Below, piece after piece: positions 31,573-38,334 of a stretch of DNA of 53,106 nucleotides. How positions within the stretch are numbered: position 1 is the first letter of the stretch; every line of letters starts with the position of its first letter. The notes under the pieces were generated by a model that saw only the letters and a list, made by a program, of their open reading frames with translations, made no database searches and had not been told where the DNA came from. Made by a program: the position numbers and the translations under genes. This DNA comes from Klebsiella aerogenes. GTDB lineage: Bacteria; Pseudomonadota; Gammaproteobacteria; Enterobacterales; Enterobacteriaceae. Location: the NCBI GenBank assembly GCA_029027985.1, contig CP119077.1, positions 1 to 53,106 of the forward strand, in the 5' to 3' direction.

Positions 31573-31642
31573 CGGAGTTCTCCGGTAGTTGACCTGAGTG
31601 ACTTACCCGGCCTTCACAAACATAATAGGACATTTTGTCCTA
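31573..31642 (-). promoter_or_regulatory. klcA OC promoter and leader, copy 2
   Basis: -35 TTGATG, 17-bp spacer holding OC (31626-31642), -10 TATTAT on the minus strand, then the conserved leader and GGAGAACTCCG next to ATG 31572. Confidence 0.9.
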
Positions 31643-31756
31643 TACATCAAGAGTTAAATACCTAATCATAGCTACCAGGTAGTTATCTCAAATAATAATC
31701 CCGTAATTATGGGAATTAATTATTCATTTTCATTGTATTCTCCTGCTAAAAGAGAA

Positions 31757-31773
31757 GGCCCGCTATGCGGGCC
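31757..31773 (-). terminator. terminator after the kleA-like gene
   Basis: GGCCCGC/GCGGGCC with a 3-base loop, then TTCTCTTTT on the minus strand. Confidence 0.7.
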
Positions 31774-31783
31774 AGTTTGCGAA

Positions 31784-31981
31784 TCAGTTCTTGATGAAAC
31801 GCTGCAGCTGCTGCTTGAAATTATATTCAAAATCCGGTTCAAAATCCCATGCTCGCCAGATAAGAAGATTGGTATCAGCTTCGCGAATTTCTACCTGGTG
31901 ATCATCATACTTAGTAACGTTAGCAACTTTAACAGTTACAGTATCGACAAGGGGAGGGAGGTTCTTAAGTAAATCTTTCAT
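31784..31981 (-). CDS. kleA-like small protein
   Basis: 65 residues, ATG 31981. MKDLLKNLPPLVDTVTVKVANVTKYDDHQVEI leads into a WRAWDFEPDFEYNFKQQLQRFI ending. Small, soluble, one gene per transcript, with its own OC promoter and terminator. Size, promoter type and position recall KleA/KleC-type proteins of RK2, but I cannot confirm this by eye. Confidence 0.55.
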   Translation of the reverse strand: MKDLLKNLPPLVDTVTVKVANVTKYDDHQVEIREADTNLLIWRAWDFEPDFEYNFKQQLQRFIKN

Positions 31982-32051
31982 CGGAGTTCTCCGGTAATTG
32001 ACCTGAGTGACTTACCCGGCCTTCACAAACATTATAGGACATTTTGTCCTA
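31982..32051 (-). promoter_or_regulatory. OC promoter and leader, copy 3
   Basis: OC TAGGACATTTTGTCCTA at 32035-32051 followed by -10 TATAAT on the minus strand and the same leader as copies 1 and 2. The -35 is weak (near TTCACA). Confidence 0.85.
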
Positions 32052-32070
32052 TAATGTGAAGTGTTTTATT

Positions 32071-32655
32071 CTATTTCCCGACAAATTCTGAATACAGCAT
32101 CCAGCCAATGACAATGATACATGCAATATCAAAAAATAGAGAGCAGTATAAATAAATACCTTCTCTTTTGATAAATTTTGTGAAGTGTGAATTAAACAAT
32201 TCAGCACTTATATTCTCTTTGAGATCTTTATTCATTTTCTTGGCGTCAATCATCGCGTCAATTGACTTTATTAAATTGTGAAAACTTGCAAGTAATGAAA
32301 AAGTAAACACGAACAGATATAAATCCTTTTTGGTCCCCACCTCAAGCAGATAATAAATAAATGATGCAATAATCAAAACAAAGAAAATGGCAGATACTAT
32401 TGACTGGATAATGCAGCGTTTTCTGTCCCATTTTATAAAACTTAAAAATGGTTCCTTCTTCCAGACCTCTTCTTCATTATCACCATTTTCAGGTAGATCA
32501 TACTTACCATCTAAAACTTTCTTTAAAAACTGACTACGCTTGATTAAATTCATCATTACTGCAAAAGTTATATACGACAAACCAGCAACAACCATTGCAA
32601 AATAAAATAGCGGAAATGTAGAAAATACAGTTTCAAAATGCGCATTATCATTCAT
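32071..32655 (-). CDS. hypothetical four-helix membrane protein
   Basis: 194 residues, ATG 32655 overlapping the upstream stop (ATGA). Membrane segments near 14-36, 75-95, 100-122 and 165-185, with a charged cytoplasmic loop (KKVLDGKYDLPENGDNEEEVWKKEP). AT-rich relative to the backbone. Not recognised; third in the higB-higA-orf-orf series, perhaps accessory cargo behind the toxin pair. Confidence 0.6.
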   Translation of the reverse strand: MNDNAHFETVFSTFPLFYFAMVVAGLSYITFAVMMNLIKRSQFLKKVLDGKYDLPENGDNEEEVWKKEPFLSFIKWDRKRCIIQSIVSAIFFVLIIASFIYYLLEVGTKKDLYLFVFTFSLLASFHNLIKSIDAMIDAKKMNKDLKENISAELFNSHFTKFIKREGIYLYCSLFFDIACIIVIGWMLYSEFVGK

Positions 32656-32900
32656 ATAAGTTCCTTCTTATTTTCCAAAACTACCCAACACTTCGCGCCA
32701 TCATACTCGTTACCGCCTTCGGCAATAAAAATATGCCCACTGGAATCAATAGCTATTGCACCAGGTCTTTCATGTTGAGGGTCACGCAGACAGTTTTTCC
32801 AGCCGTAAACCGCATCATTCCAGATCAGCACTATGCCGCTATCGGCATGTTCCGGGTTCTGTAATCGCCAGCTCCGGGCTATTTCTACGTAATTCATCAT
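32652..32900 (-). CDS. hypothetical protein next to higA
   Basis: 82 residues starting MMNYVEIARSWRLQNPEHADSG, with a strand-rich middle (GAIAIDSSGHIFIAEGGNEYDGAKCWVVL). Start and stop overlap the neighbouring genes. It resembles small proteins sometimes found behind HigA or other antitoxins; no function assigned. Confidence 0.6.
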   Translation of the reverse strand: MMNYVEIARSWRLQNPEHADSGIVLIWNDAVYGWKNCLRDPQHERPGAIAIDSSGHIFIAEGGNEYDGAKCWVVLENKKELI

Positions 32901-33208
32901 CAGCCTGCCTCCGCGAGCAGATCCTGAATAGGGCGGAAATGGTTATTCGCTATAATATTCCGGCTCTCCCAACGGTCATGAGCGGCCTGCAGGTTAATCC
33001 AGAAGTCTTCATCAGTCTGGAACAATACGGCCAGCTGTGAGGCTTCTGCTACGCTGATACGGCGGCTGTTATTGATTATCTGACCGATAACTTTGCGGGA
33101 CACACCCATTACCAATGCCAGCTCTGCCTGGGTGATGTTTAGCGGCTTTAAAAACTCTTCTGACAGCATTTCGCCTACAGTGGTTGGTTCTGCGGTGATC
33201 GTATCCAT
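32900..33208 (-). CDS. higA: HigA-type antitoxin
   Basis: 102 residues with a helix-turn-helix of the HigA/VapI type: PLNITQAELALVMGVSRKVIGQIINNSRRISVAEASQLAVLF near residues 22-65, then EDFWINLQAAHDRW, the usual HigA ending. It binds HigB and represses the operon. Gene order toxin first, antitoxin second is typical of higBA. ATG 33208 after GGGGGGA. Confidence 0.93.
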   Translation of the reverse strand: MDTITAEPTTVGEMLSEEFLKPLNITQAELALVMGVSRKVIGQIINNSRRISVAEASQLAVLFQTDEDFWINLQAAHDRWESRNIIANNHFRPIQDLLAEAG

Positions 33209-33216
33209 ATTCCCCC

Positions 33217-33516
33217 CTAGCGGTACTTATGTGGATCGAGATAAATGTCGTAAGCATGGCCATCGCGCCAGCGAAAGATTAGACGCCACTGAATGCTCAC
33301 CCTAATGCTTGACCATCCAGCGAGATTACCCTGCAAGCGTTCATAATTGTTACCGGGCGGCGAGAACAATGATTTTTCACTGCTGGCAGCGGCCAGAAGA
33401 GACAGCTTACGGCGAAGCGGCTTTTCAATGATGGCCGGTATCTGTGCGCTCCGTGTCCCATGCACGTAGAACGTTGCAAGCTCACCGTTCTGGCCGTCCT
33501 TAAAGCTACCAATCAT
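33217..33516 (-). CDS. higB: HigB-type toxin (RelE superfamily)
   Basis: 99 residues. The C-terminal half has the HigB/RelE pattern WSSIRVSIQWRLIFRWRDGHAYDIYLDPHKYR, and KPLRRKLSLLAAASSEKSLFSPPGNNYERLQGN precedes it. HigB cleaves mRNA at the ribosome when HigA is lost, giving post-segregational killing. It takes the place of parDE in RK2 as the plasmid addiction system. Confidence 0.93.
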   Translation of the reverse strand: MIGSFKDGQNGELATFYVHGTRSAQIPAIIEKPLRRKLSLLAAASSEKSLFSPPGNNYERLQGNLAGWSSIRVSIQWRLIFRWRDGHAYDIYLDPHKYR

Positions 33517-33979
33517 TCCAGCGCTCCATCATATTATTGAGTGTTCATTATATCATCAAATACGGTCCATGCAACCAAAATGGAACATGGAGCCACCAAT
33601 TTAGAACATTCGAAAAATGATCCAATTTCGCATAACGATCCTAAGACGATCCCTTTAAAGCCCTTCTTTCTGGCGTAAACCCTCCGGTTCTGTAGCGCAT
33701 TCAGTATTTCGAAGTGTGCTTGGTATCTCTAGCGAGTATCTATGCCCGGCAAAGGTACTTTGCCGAGAGCGAAGCGGCCTATGCTCGCGTAGCGAGTGAG
33801 TTATTAAGTAGTTACATCATCCGTTAAGGTTTCTGCTTTGGGCCTTTTAAGGCCCGGAGCAGAAATCCTTTAACGGCCAGATGCTTTGCACGTTGGTTAG
33901 TGGGACTGCGCCAGAGATTTATCTCTGGCAGAGCGAAGCGGCCTAAGCTCGCGAAGCGAGTGAGTCATTTTGGGGTGAA
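33517..33979. repeat. gene-free region with paired structured repeats
   Basis: Two copies of a module: a hairpin (CGGCAAAG/CTTTGCCG about 33748-33765; GCCAGAGA/TCTCTGGC about 33910-33930), then GAGCGAAGCGGCCT, then a GCTCGCG-AAGCGAGTGAG segment (33767-33800 and 33931-33964). Between them an imperfect inverted repeat of about 56 bases (33821-33876) contains GGGCCTTTTAAGGCCC at its centre. No reading frame is convincing. It lies beside oriV and could be a single-strand initiation or RNA element. Confidence 0.6.
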
Positions 33980-34402
33980 GACCGCTTGCGGTCGAGGGGC
34001 TTGCCCCTGGGGGGATGGGAGGCCGCTTGCGGCCGGGAGGGATTGAGAAGGGGGGTTTCCCCCCTTCGGGGGCGTCGTTAGACGCGGTTAAAAATAAGGT
34101 TAATTTTTTTGGTTAAAAGTGGTTAAAGGATCGGTTAAAAGATCGGTTAAAGATCTGGTTAGAGGGGTGTGCAAAACTCAATTAAAACAATGATTATTAA
34201 GGGGAAAAATATCCACATGCGCCCCTCATATGTCATAAAGTAGCCCCTCAAGTGTCGTAATTTCGCCCCTCATATGTCATAAAGCAGCCCCTCAAGTGTC
34301 ATGAAATCGCCCCTCATATGTCACCATGACGCCCCTCAAATGTCGTAATTCCGCCCCTCATATGTCATAACTTTACCGGTTTATAAACAAGGTTATCCAC
34401 AG
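33980..34402. other. oriV: oriV (IncP-like vegetative origin)
   Basis: Right to left the order is that of RK2 oriV. DnaA box TTATCCACA (34393-34401); seven iterons; an AT-rich stretch (34085-34165) with about seven GGTTAAA-type repeats spaced 10-13 bases, the likely opening region; then a GC-rich block of hairpins GACCGC-TT-GCGGTC (33980-33993), AGGGGC-TT-GCCCCT (33995-34008), GGCCGC-TT-GCGGCC (34021-34034) and GGGGGG/CCCCCC (34050-34064). A second near-DnaA box is at about 34210. TrfA (34528-35406) should bind the iterons. Confidence 0.93.
34221..34367. repeat. seven iterons at exact 22-bp spacing
   Basis: Copies start at 34221, 34243, 34265, 34287, 34309, 34331 and 34353, each GCCCCTCAWRTGTCR (reverse TGACATATGAGGGGC), mostly alternating ATATG and AAGTG cores. 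This is the TrfA-binding sequence type of IncP-1 plasmids. Two further copies are at 34501 and 34523. Confidence 0.95.
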
Positions 34403-34500
34403 AAACGGGGGATGATTTGAGAAAGTGATTAAGCTATGTACAGCTAAACATTTTTTTTGGTAGCTAAACTTACGGCAAAAAAAAAGGGCGGTAATAACTC

Positions 34501-34537
34501 GCCCCTCAAGTGTCGTAATGTTGCCCCTCAAGTGTCG
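34501..34537. repeat. two extra iterons at the end of trfA
   Basis: GCCCCTCAAGTGTCG at 34501 and 34523, again 22 bp apart. The second one overlaps the trfA stop and encodes its last residues (Gly-Asp-Thr). They may serve copy-number control by handcuffing. Confidence 0.85.
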
Positions 34538-35406
34538 CCATCAGATTTAGGTTCGTCAGTGCTTCGCTTACAGTAGATACGATCTTTATCTACCCAGGCA
34601 CTGTGAATGAGGCCGCTTTCTTTAAGTTCAACGCAGGCTTTATTGACCTGTTCGCGCCACTTTTTAATGCGATCTGAATCAGAACCGCACATCAGCTTGA
34701 AGGTATCCAGTTTCATAGGGTAGGGTTCGCGGTGAGAACCAAAGTAATCAAACAAGCGGCGAGCGGTGGGGGAGAGCTTGCGATATTTTTCCCAAACAAA
34801 TTTCGAATAATGGTCCCCGGCAAAGAGTAAAACCATTTCCTTATCAATCATCACTTCACAGCGCGATAACCGCGTACCGCGCTCAATAACGCGAAATCGT
34901 CCGATTAGAGAAACCGACTCCAATTGCCCGACGCGATCAGAAATGAACTGCATGGCCGTTGCCTGGAGCCGGGTAAGACACTCCTCAGCTTTACTGATGT
35001 AACGCCCGTTGTAAGACCATCCTAAATCCTGACAGAGTTCATAAAAAGTGAAAGTAATGGGTTCTCCCATGGGTTTCCTTTTGGCGTACTCCAGAACCTG
35101 CTGCCATACCAACTCGTCATCATCGGCCCTTAGCTCAAGTCCGGTATACGTGATACGCACGTCTTTATTGATATGATAAATTTCTTTTTTTTGCAGAGCT
35201 TCGCGGGGCTGACGCTTATTTTTAACAGTAAAGAGCGCAGAGCGCGCATAGTCGTTAGGTAGTGCTCGCATGGAATCAGGCCATGGAGCAATATCGAAAA
35301 GCGTCAGCTGCTTTTGTGTATTCTTTTCGTCGATAGTTTTTTTACGCTGGGCCAGTGCAGCCTCTTTCAGCTTATCGAGTTCTGAATGTGTTTTGTTATC
35401 TGTCAT
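34528..35406 (-). CDS. trfA: TrfA-like replication initiator
   Basis: 292 residues, close to the short RK2 form TrfA-33 (285). Winged-helix initiator with LTLFDIAPWPDSMRALPNDYARSALFTVKNKRQPREALQ near 34-72, then KDVRITYTGLELRADDDELVWQQVLEYAKR, GRYISKAEECLTRLQATAMQF and KLSPTARRLFDYFGSH, all strongly TrfA-like. It opens oriV with DnaA and loads helicase. Transcribed with ssb from the OA/OB promoter at 35893-35936. No long-form start is apparent. Confidence 0.95.
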   Translation of the reverse strand: MTDNKTHSELDKLKEAALAQRKKTIDEKNTQKQLTLFDIAPWPDSMRALPNDYARSALFTVKNKRQPREALQKKEIYHINKDVRITYTGLELRADDDELVWQQVLEYAKRKPMGEPITFTFYELCQDLGWSYNGRYISKAEECLTRLQATAMQFISDRVGQLESVSLIGRFRVIERGTRLSRCEVMIDKEMVLLFAGDHYSKFVWEKYRKLSPTARRLFDYFGSHREPYPMKLDTFKLMCGSDSDRIKKWREQVNKACVELKESGLIHSAWVDKDRIYCKRSTDEPKSDGDT

Positions 35407-35485
35407 AAAAGCCTCAGCCGCTTTATCTGCGAATTGAGAAAAGGCCCATAGCGGGCCTTCATTCTATACTATGTTGCCATAGTAA

Positions 35486-35857
35486 TCAGTTTTCATTACC
35501 TGCAGCTGCGGGACTGCTTGCCGGGGATTTTGTATTTAAATACTGGATATTCTCAGCAATGTAATCGATGCCATACACTTTTTGGCCGTTCGATTCATAC
35601 TGAGTGTTACGCATAGAACCTTCTACAAAAACCTGTGAACCTTTCCCCAAGAACTTTGCAGCGTTTTCTGCAGCCTTACCCCATACCTTGATACGGAAAA
35701 AGTCGGTATATTCCTTGACTTCACCGCTTTCCTGTTCTTTATAGCTCCCGTTAACCGCTATATCGAAAATTGCGATCGGTGTGCTTTTTGCTGTATACCG
35801 TAACTCTGTGTCTTTTGTTAGATTTCCGATAAACTGAAAACGATTAAGATTTTTCAT
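35486..35857 (-). CDS. ssb: single-stranded DNA-binding protein
   Basis: 123 residues (RK2 Ssb 113). OB-fold SSB: MKNLNRFQFIGNLTKDTELRYT, FFRIKVWGKAAENAAKFLGKGSQVFVEGSMRNTQYE and GIDYIAENIQYL. The C-terminus SSPAAAGNEN lacks the acidic DDDIPF tip of host SSB, so it may not recruit host partners the same way. Located upstream of trfA as in RK2. Confidence 0.95.
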   Translation of the reverse strand: MKNLNRFQFIGNLTKDTELRYTAKSTPIAIFDIAVNGSYKEQESGEVKEYTDFFRIKVWGKAAENAAKFLGKGSQVFVEGSMRNTQYESNGQKVYGIDYIAENIQYLNTKSPASSPAAAGNEN

Positions 35858-35892
35858 ATGCAGATCTCTATCTCTGTGACTAGGAAATATAG

Positions 35893-35936
35893 AGTTTAGC
35901 TAAACAATTTGATTCGGTCAACATTTTAGCCGCTAA
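35893..35936. promoter_or_regulatory. trfA/ssb promoter and divergent trbA promoter
   Basis: Minus strand: OB (35936-35924), -35 TTGACC, 17-bp spacer, -10 TAAACT inside OA (35904-35893). trbA starts 26 bases away in the other direction, so the same operators probably affect both, as at trfAp/trbAp of RK2. Confidence 0.92.
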
Positions 35937-35962
35937 AATTTACATCGAGGCGTAAGCGTATC

Positions 35963-36367
35963 GTGTACAACCTAATTTTTTTTACTAACATCCTCAGACT
36001 GCTTGAAGAAAGAGGTATGACAAAGCAGGAACTTTCCCAAAAAGCTGGGGTTTCAATCTCTTTTTTGTCGGACCTAACAAATGGAAAAGCGAACCCATCT
36101 TTAAGGGTGATGGAATCCATTGCTAATGCCCTCGATGTAGCCCTTCCCGTTCTCCTTGAAACAACTGATCTTGATGAACACAGCCTTATGCTGATGGCTG
36201 ATGGAAAACCTGTTAAGAGCCTTCCCCCTGGCTATGTAAGAGTGTCCGTCATACTTTCCGAACAGCAAGCCTTTCGGGTACGTATGTGGAGTGATCAGGC
36301 ACGCCAGAAGTTAGGCCAGGAAGCAAAGGCAATGCTGGAAAAAATGCAGGAAAAGAAAGACAGTTAA
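35963..36367 (+). CDS. trbA: TrbA transfer regulator
   Basis: 134 residues, GTG start at 35963 (RK2 TrbA 121). N-terminal helix-turn-helix of the XRE type (MTKQELSQKAGVSISFLSDLTNGKANPSLRVME), a linker, and C-terminal PPGYVRVSVILSEQQAFRVRMWSDQARQK, the KorA-like domain. TrbA represses transfer promoters in RK2. The start has a weak ribosome site (GAGG 12 bases away), so an alternative start cannot be excluded. Confidence 0.9.
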   Translation: MYNLIFFTNILRLLEERGMTKQELSQKAGVSISFLSDLTNGKANPSLRVMESIANALDVALPVLLETTDLDEHSLMLMADGKPVKSLPPGYVRVSVILSEQQAFRVRMWSDQARQKLGQEAKAMLEKMQEKKDS

Positions 36368-36551
36368 CGCCAAAAAAGGATGGTTCTGCAGGGATGCAGA
36401 TTTTAGCCGCTAAAAAACATCTCCTTTCCCCGTCTTCGAACCACCAATAATTTCGCTTTAATGCTGGATTAACTCTTGCTTGCAAGTTTGTTTCGGTATA
36501 TCGTTTGCCGTAATTTCTATTGTAAAAGCTGTGTAAAGAAAAAGAGGAATT
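36368..36551 (+). promoter_or_regulatory. trbB promoter region with KorB operator
   Basis: Perfect TTTAGCCGCTAAA at 36402-36414, about 140 bases before the trbB start. A ribosome site, AGAGGA, precedes ATG 36552. This is the expected trbB promoter region controlled by KorB and TrbA; its -35/-10 were not assigned. Confidence 0.7.
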
Positions 36552-37508
36552 ATGGACGCTGTAGATTCCGTTGATTTAAGAGCGATAGAAAAGCTCAAAA
36601 GGGACATGGGGCCAAGTTTGATGGAAGCGTTGGAAGATCCTGAAACGCTGGAAATCATGCTCAACCCGGATGGCAAGCTGTGGCGTGAGAAATTCGGTCA
36701 GCCTATGTTCTGCATGGGAACAGTGCCTGTACAACGTTCAAAAACCATTCTTCAAACTATCGCGGGCTTTCACAAAAAGATTATCGATCACAAATCGCCA
36801 TTTCTTGAATGTGAACTCCCTATTGATGGTTCCCGTTTTGCGGGTCAGCTGCCGCCACTGGTTGCAGGTCCAACCTTTGCTATTCGTAAGAAAGCCTCAC
36901 GCATTTTCCTTCTGGATGAATATGTAGATAAAGGCGTAATGACCAGGGCGCAGGCTGATTTTATTTGTCGCGCAATTGCCGCGCATAAAAATATTCTGGT
37001 TATTGGTGGTACTGGTTCAGGGAAAACAACGCTGTTAAACGCCATCATTGCTGAAATAGTTCGTCAGTTTCCAGACGAGCGTATCTGCATTATCGAAGAT
37101 ACGGGCGAACTGCAGTGCGCCGCGCAAAACTTTGTTCAGTATCACACCACCGTTGACGTCACCATGACAGACATTCTTCGTCTGATCCTGCGTATGCGAC
37201 CTGACCGTATTTTCGTAGGTGAAACACGCGGCCCGGAAGCCCTCGATATGCTTGACGCCTGGAACACCGGGCATGAGGGCGGCGCGGCCTCACTTCACGC
37301 CAACAACACGCTTTCTGCTCTCACGCGTCTGCGTTCACTGATCTCACGTAACCCGTTTGCTCCGCGAGAAATTGAGCCGGTAATTGGCGAAGCGGTCAAC
37401 GTGATCGTCCAGATTTCTAAAACTACTGAGGGTCGCCGGATTAAAGAAATCCGCGAGATTCAGGGTTATGAAAACGGGGAATATATTTCCCAGCTCATTG
37501 CAGCTTAA
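36552..37508 (+). CDS. trbB: TrbB, VirB11-type ATPase
   Basis: 318 residues (RP4 TrbB 320). Hexameric cytoplasmic ATPase of the secretion system. Walker [16 protein letters not shown] near residue 152, Asp box IIEDTGELQ near 180, Walker [16 protein letters not shown] near 213-227 and the His box [11 protein letters not shown] near 243. First gene of the trb operon. Confidence 0.96.
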   Translation: MDAVDSVDLRAIEKLKRDMGPSLMEALEDPETLEIMLNPDGKLWREKFGQPMFCMGTVPVQRSKTILQTIAGFHKKIIDHKSPFLECELPIDGSRFAGQLPPLVAGPTFAIRKKASRIFLLDEYVDKGVMTRAQADFICRAIAAHKNILVIGGTGSGKTTLLNAIIAEIVRQFPDERICIIEDTGELQCAAQNFVQYHTTVDVTMTDILRLILRMRPDRIFVGETRGPEALDMLDAWNTGHEGGAASLHANNTLSALTRLRSLISRNPFAPREIEPVIGEAVNVIVQISKTTEGRRIKEIREIQGYENGEYISQLIAA

Positions 37509-37511
37509 AAA

Positions 37512-37607
37512 ATGGAGGACATATCTACCACACACAGCAACGAAACTCAGGCCAACGGGCAGGCCATAAAGCTCAACCTTATTCAAATCGTTCCAGAACA
37601 ACCTTAG
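37512..37607 (+). CDS. possible 31-aa leader peptide between trbB and trbC
   Basis: An open frame from ATG 37512 (MEDISTTHSNETQ) to TAG 37607 fills the gap. It has no clear ribosome site and no recognisable feature, so it may be chance. Confidence 0.2.
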   Translation: MEDISTTHSNETQANGQAIKLNLIQIVPEQP

Positions 37608-37621
37608 TAAGGGGTTATTTA

Positions 37622-38005
37622 ATGAAAACAGGTCTTTCCCACTTCAACCTCAGCAAACACGCCTTTATTGCATTTTTGGGCGCGATGCTGTTTTTCATGG
37701 CAGCTGAACCTGCTCTGGCGTCAAACACATCTGGCGGTGGCCTGCCGTTCGATGACTGGATGACCAACATCCGTACTTCTGTTACAGGACCATTTGCATA
37801 TACCGCTTCCATTATCGGCCTGGTCGGTGCAGGCGCGATGTTGATCTTCGGCGGTGATATGAACGGGTTCCTTCGTACCCTGATTTTCATTGTTCTTGTT
37901 CTTAGCTTCCTGGTTGCGGCTCAAAACACATTGTCTGCAATCACAGGGCAGGGTGCAGAACTGGCAGCAATGCTGACCAGCTCTAAAACAGGGGGAGTGG
38001 CATAA
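37622..38005 (+). CDS. trbC: TrbC pilin precursor (VirB2-like, cyclic)
   Basis: 127 residues (RP4 TrbC 145). Signal peptide cut after PALA33, giving SNTSGGGLPFDDW. Two membrane segments (SIIGLVGAGAMLIFGG and LIFIVLVLSFLVAAQN). The RP4 TraF site ...G/AEIA is kept as GQG111/AELA, so the mature ring would run Ser34 to Gly111, 78 residues, the same number as RP4 pilin. The tail after Gly111 would be removed by TraF. Confidence 0.95.
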   Translation: MKTGLSHFNLSKHAFIAFLGAMLFFMAAEPALASNTSGGGLPFDDWMTNIRTSVTGPFAYTASIIGLVGAGAMLIFGGDMNGFLRTLIFIVLVLSFLVAAQNTLSAITGQGAELAAMLTSSKTGGVA

Positions 38006-38007
38006 CC

Positions 38008-38334
38008 ATGGCATTACGCACGATCCCCATTCGTAGGGCGGCTTCAAGAACGAACCTCTTCATGGGCGGGGACCGTGAATTGGTTATGTTTTCAATCCTG
38101 CTGGCAGCGGTCCTTATCTTTACTTCACAAGACTGGATCGCTGCCGGTGTAGGCATCGTGATTTGGGCGGGAGCACTTTTCCTGTTAAGGAAAATGGCTA
38201 AATCAGATCCGATGTTACGCCAAGTTTATTTGCGTAGCCTCAAATACAGCCAGCCGTATTATGCGCCCCGCGCTACGCCGTTCCGCAAAAATACAGGAAC
38301 CCAAGGCAAACGTTATGAAAGGGTGAAAAAATGA
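38008..38334 (+). CDS. trbD: TrbD (VirB3-like)
   Basis: 108 residues (RP4 103). Starts MALRTIPIRRAASRTNLFMGGDRELVM; two adjacent membrane segments (SILLAAVLIFTS and WIAAGVGIVIWAGALFLL), then a basic tail. Inner-membrane partner of TrbE. Stop overlaps the trbE ATG. Confidence 0.93.
   Translation: MALRTIPIRRAASRTNLFMGGDRELVMFSILLAAVLIFTSQDWIAAGVGIVIWAGALFLLRKMAKSDPMLRQVYLRSLKYSQPYYAPRATPFRKNTGTQGKRYERVKK

Noticed and set aside
34221..34367. CRISPR array
   Set aside because: The 22-bp periodic units are iterons with 7-bp gaps, next to trfA and a DnaA box; no spacers or cas genes.
37512..37607. Firm gene between trbB and trbC
   Set aside because: No ribosome site or motif; kept only as a low-confidence entry.
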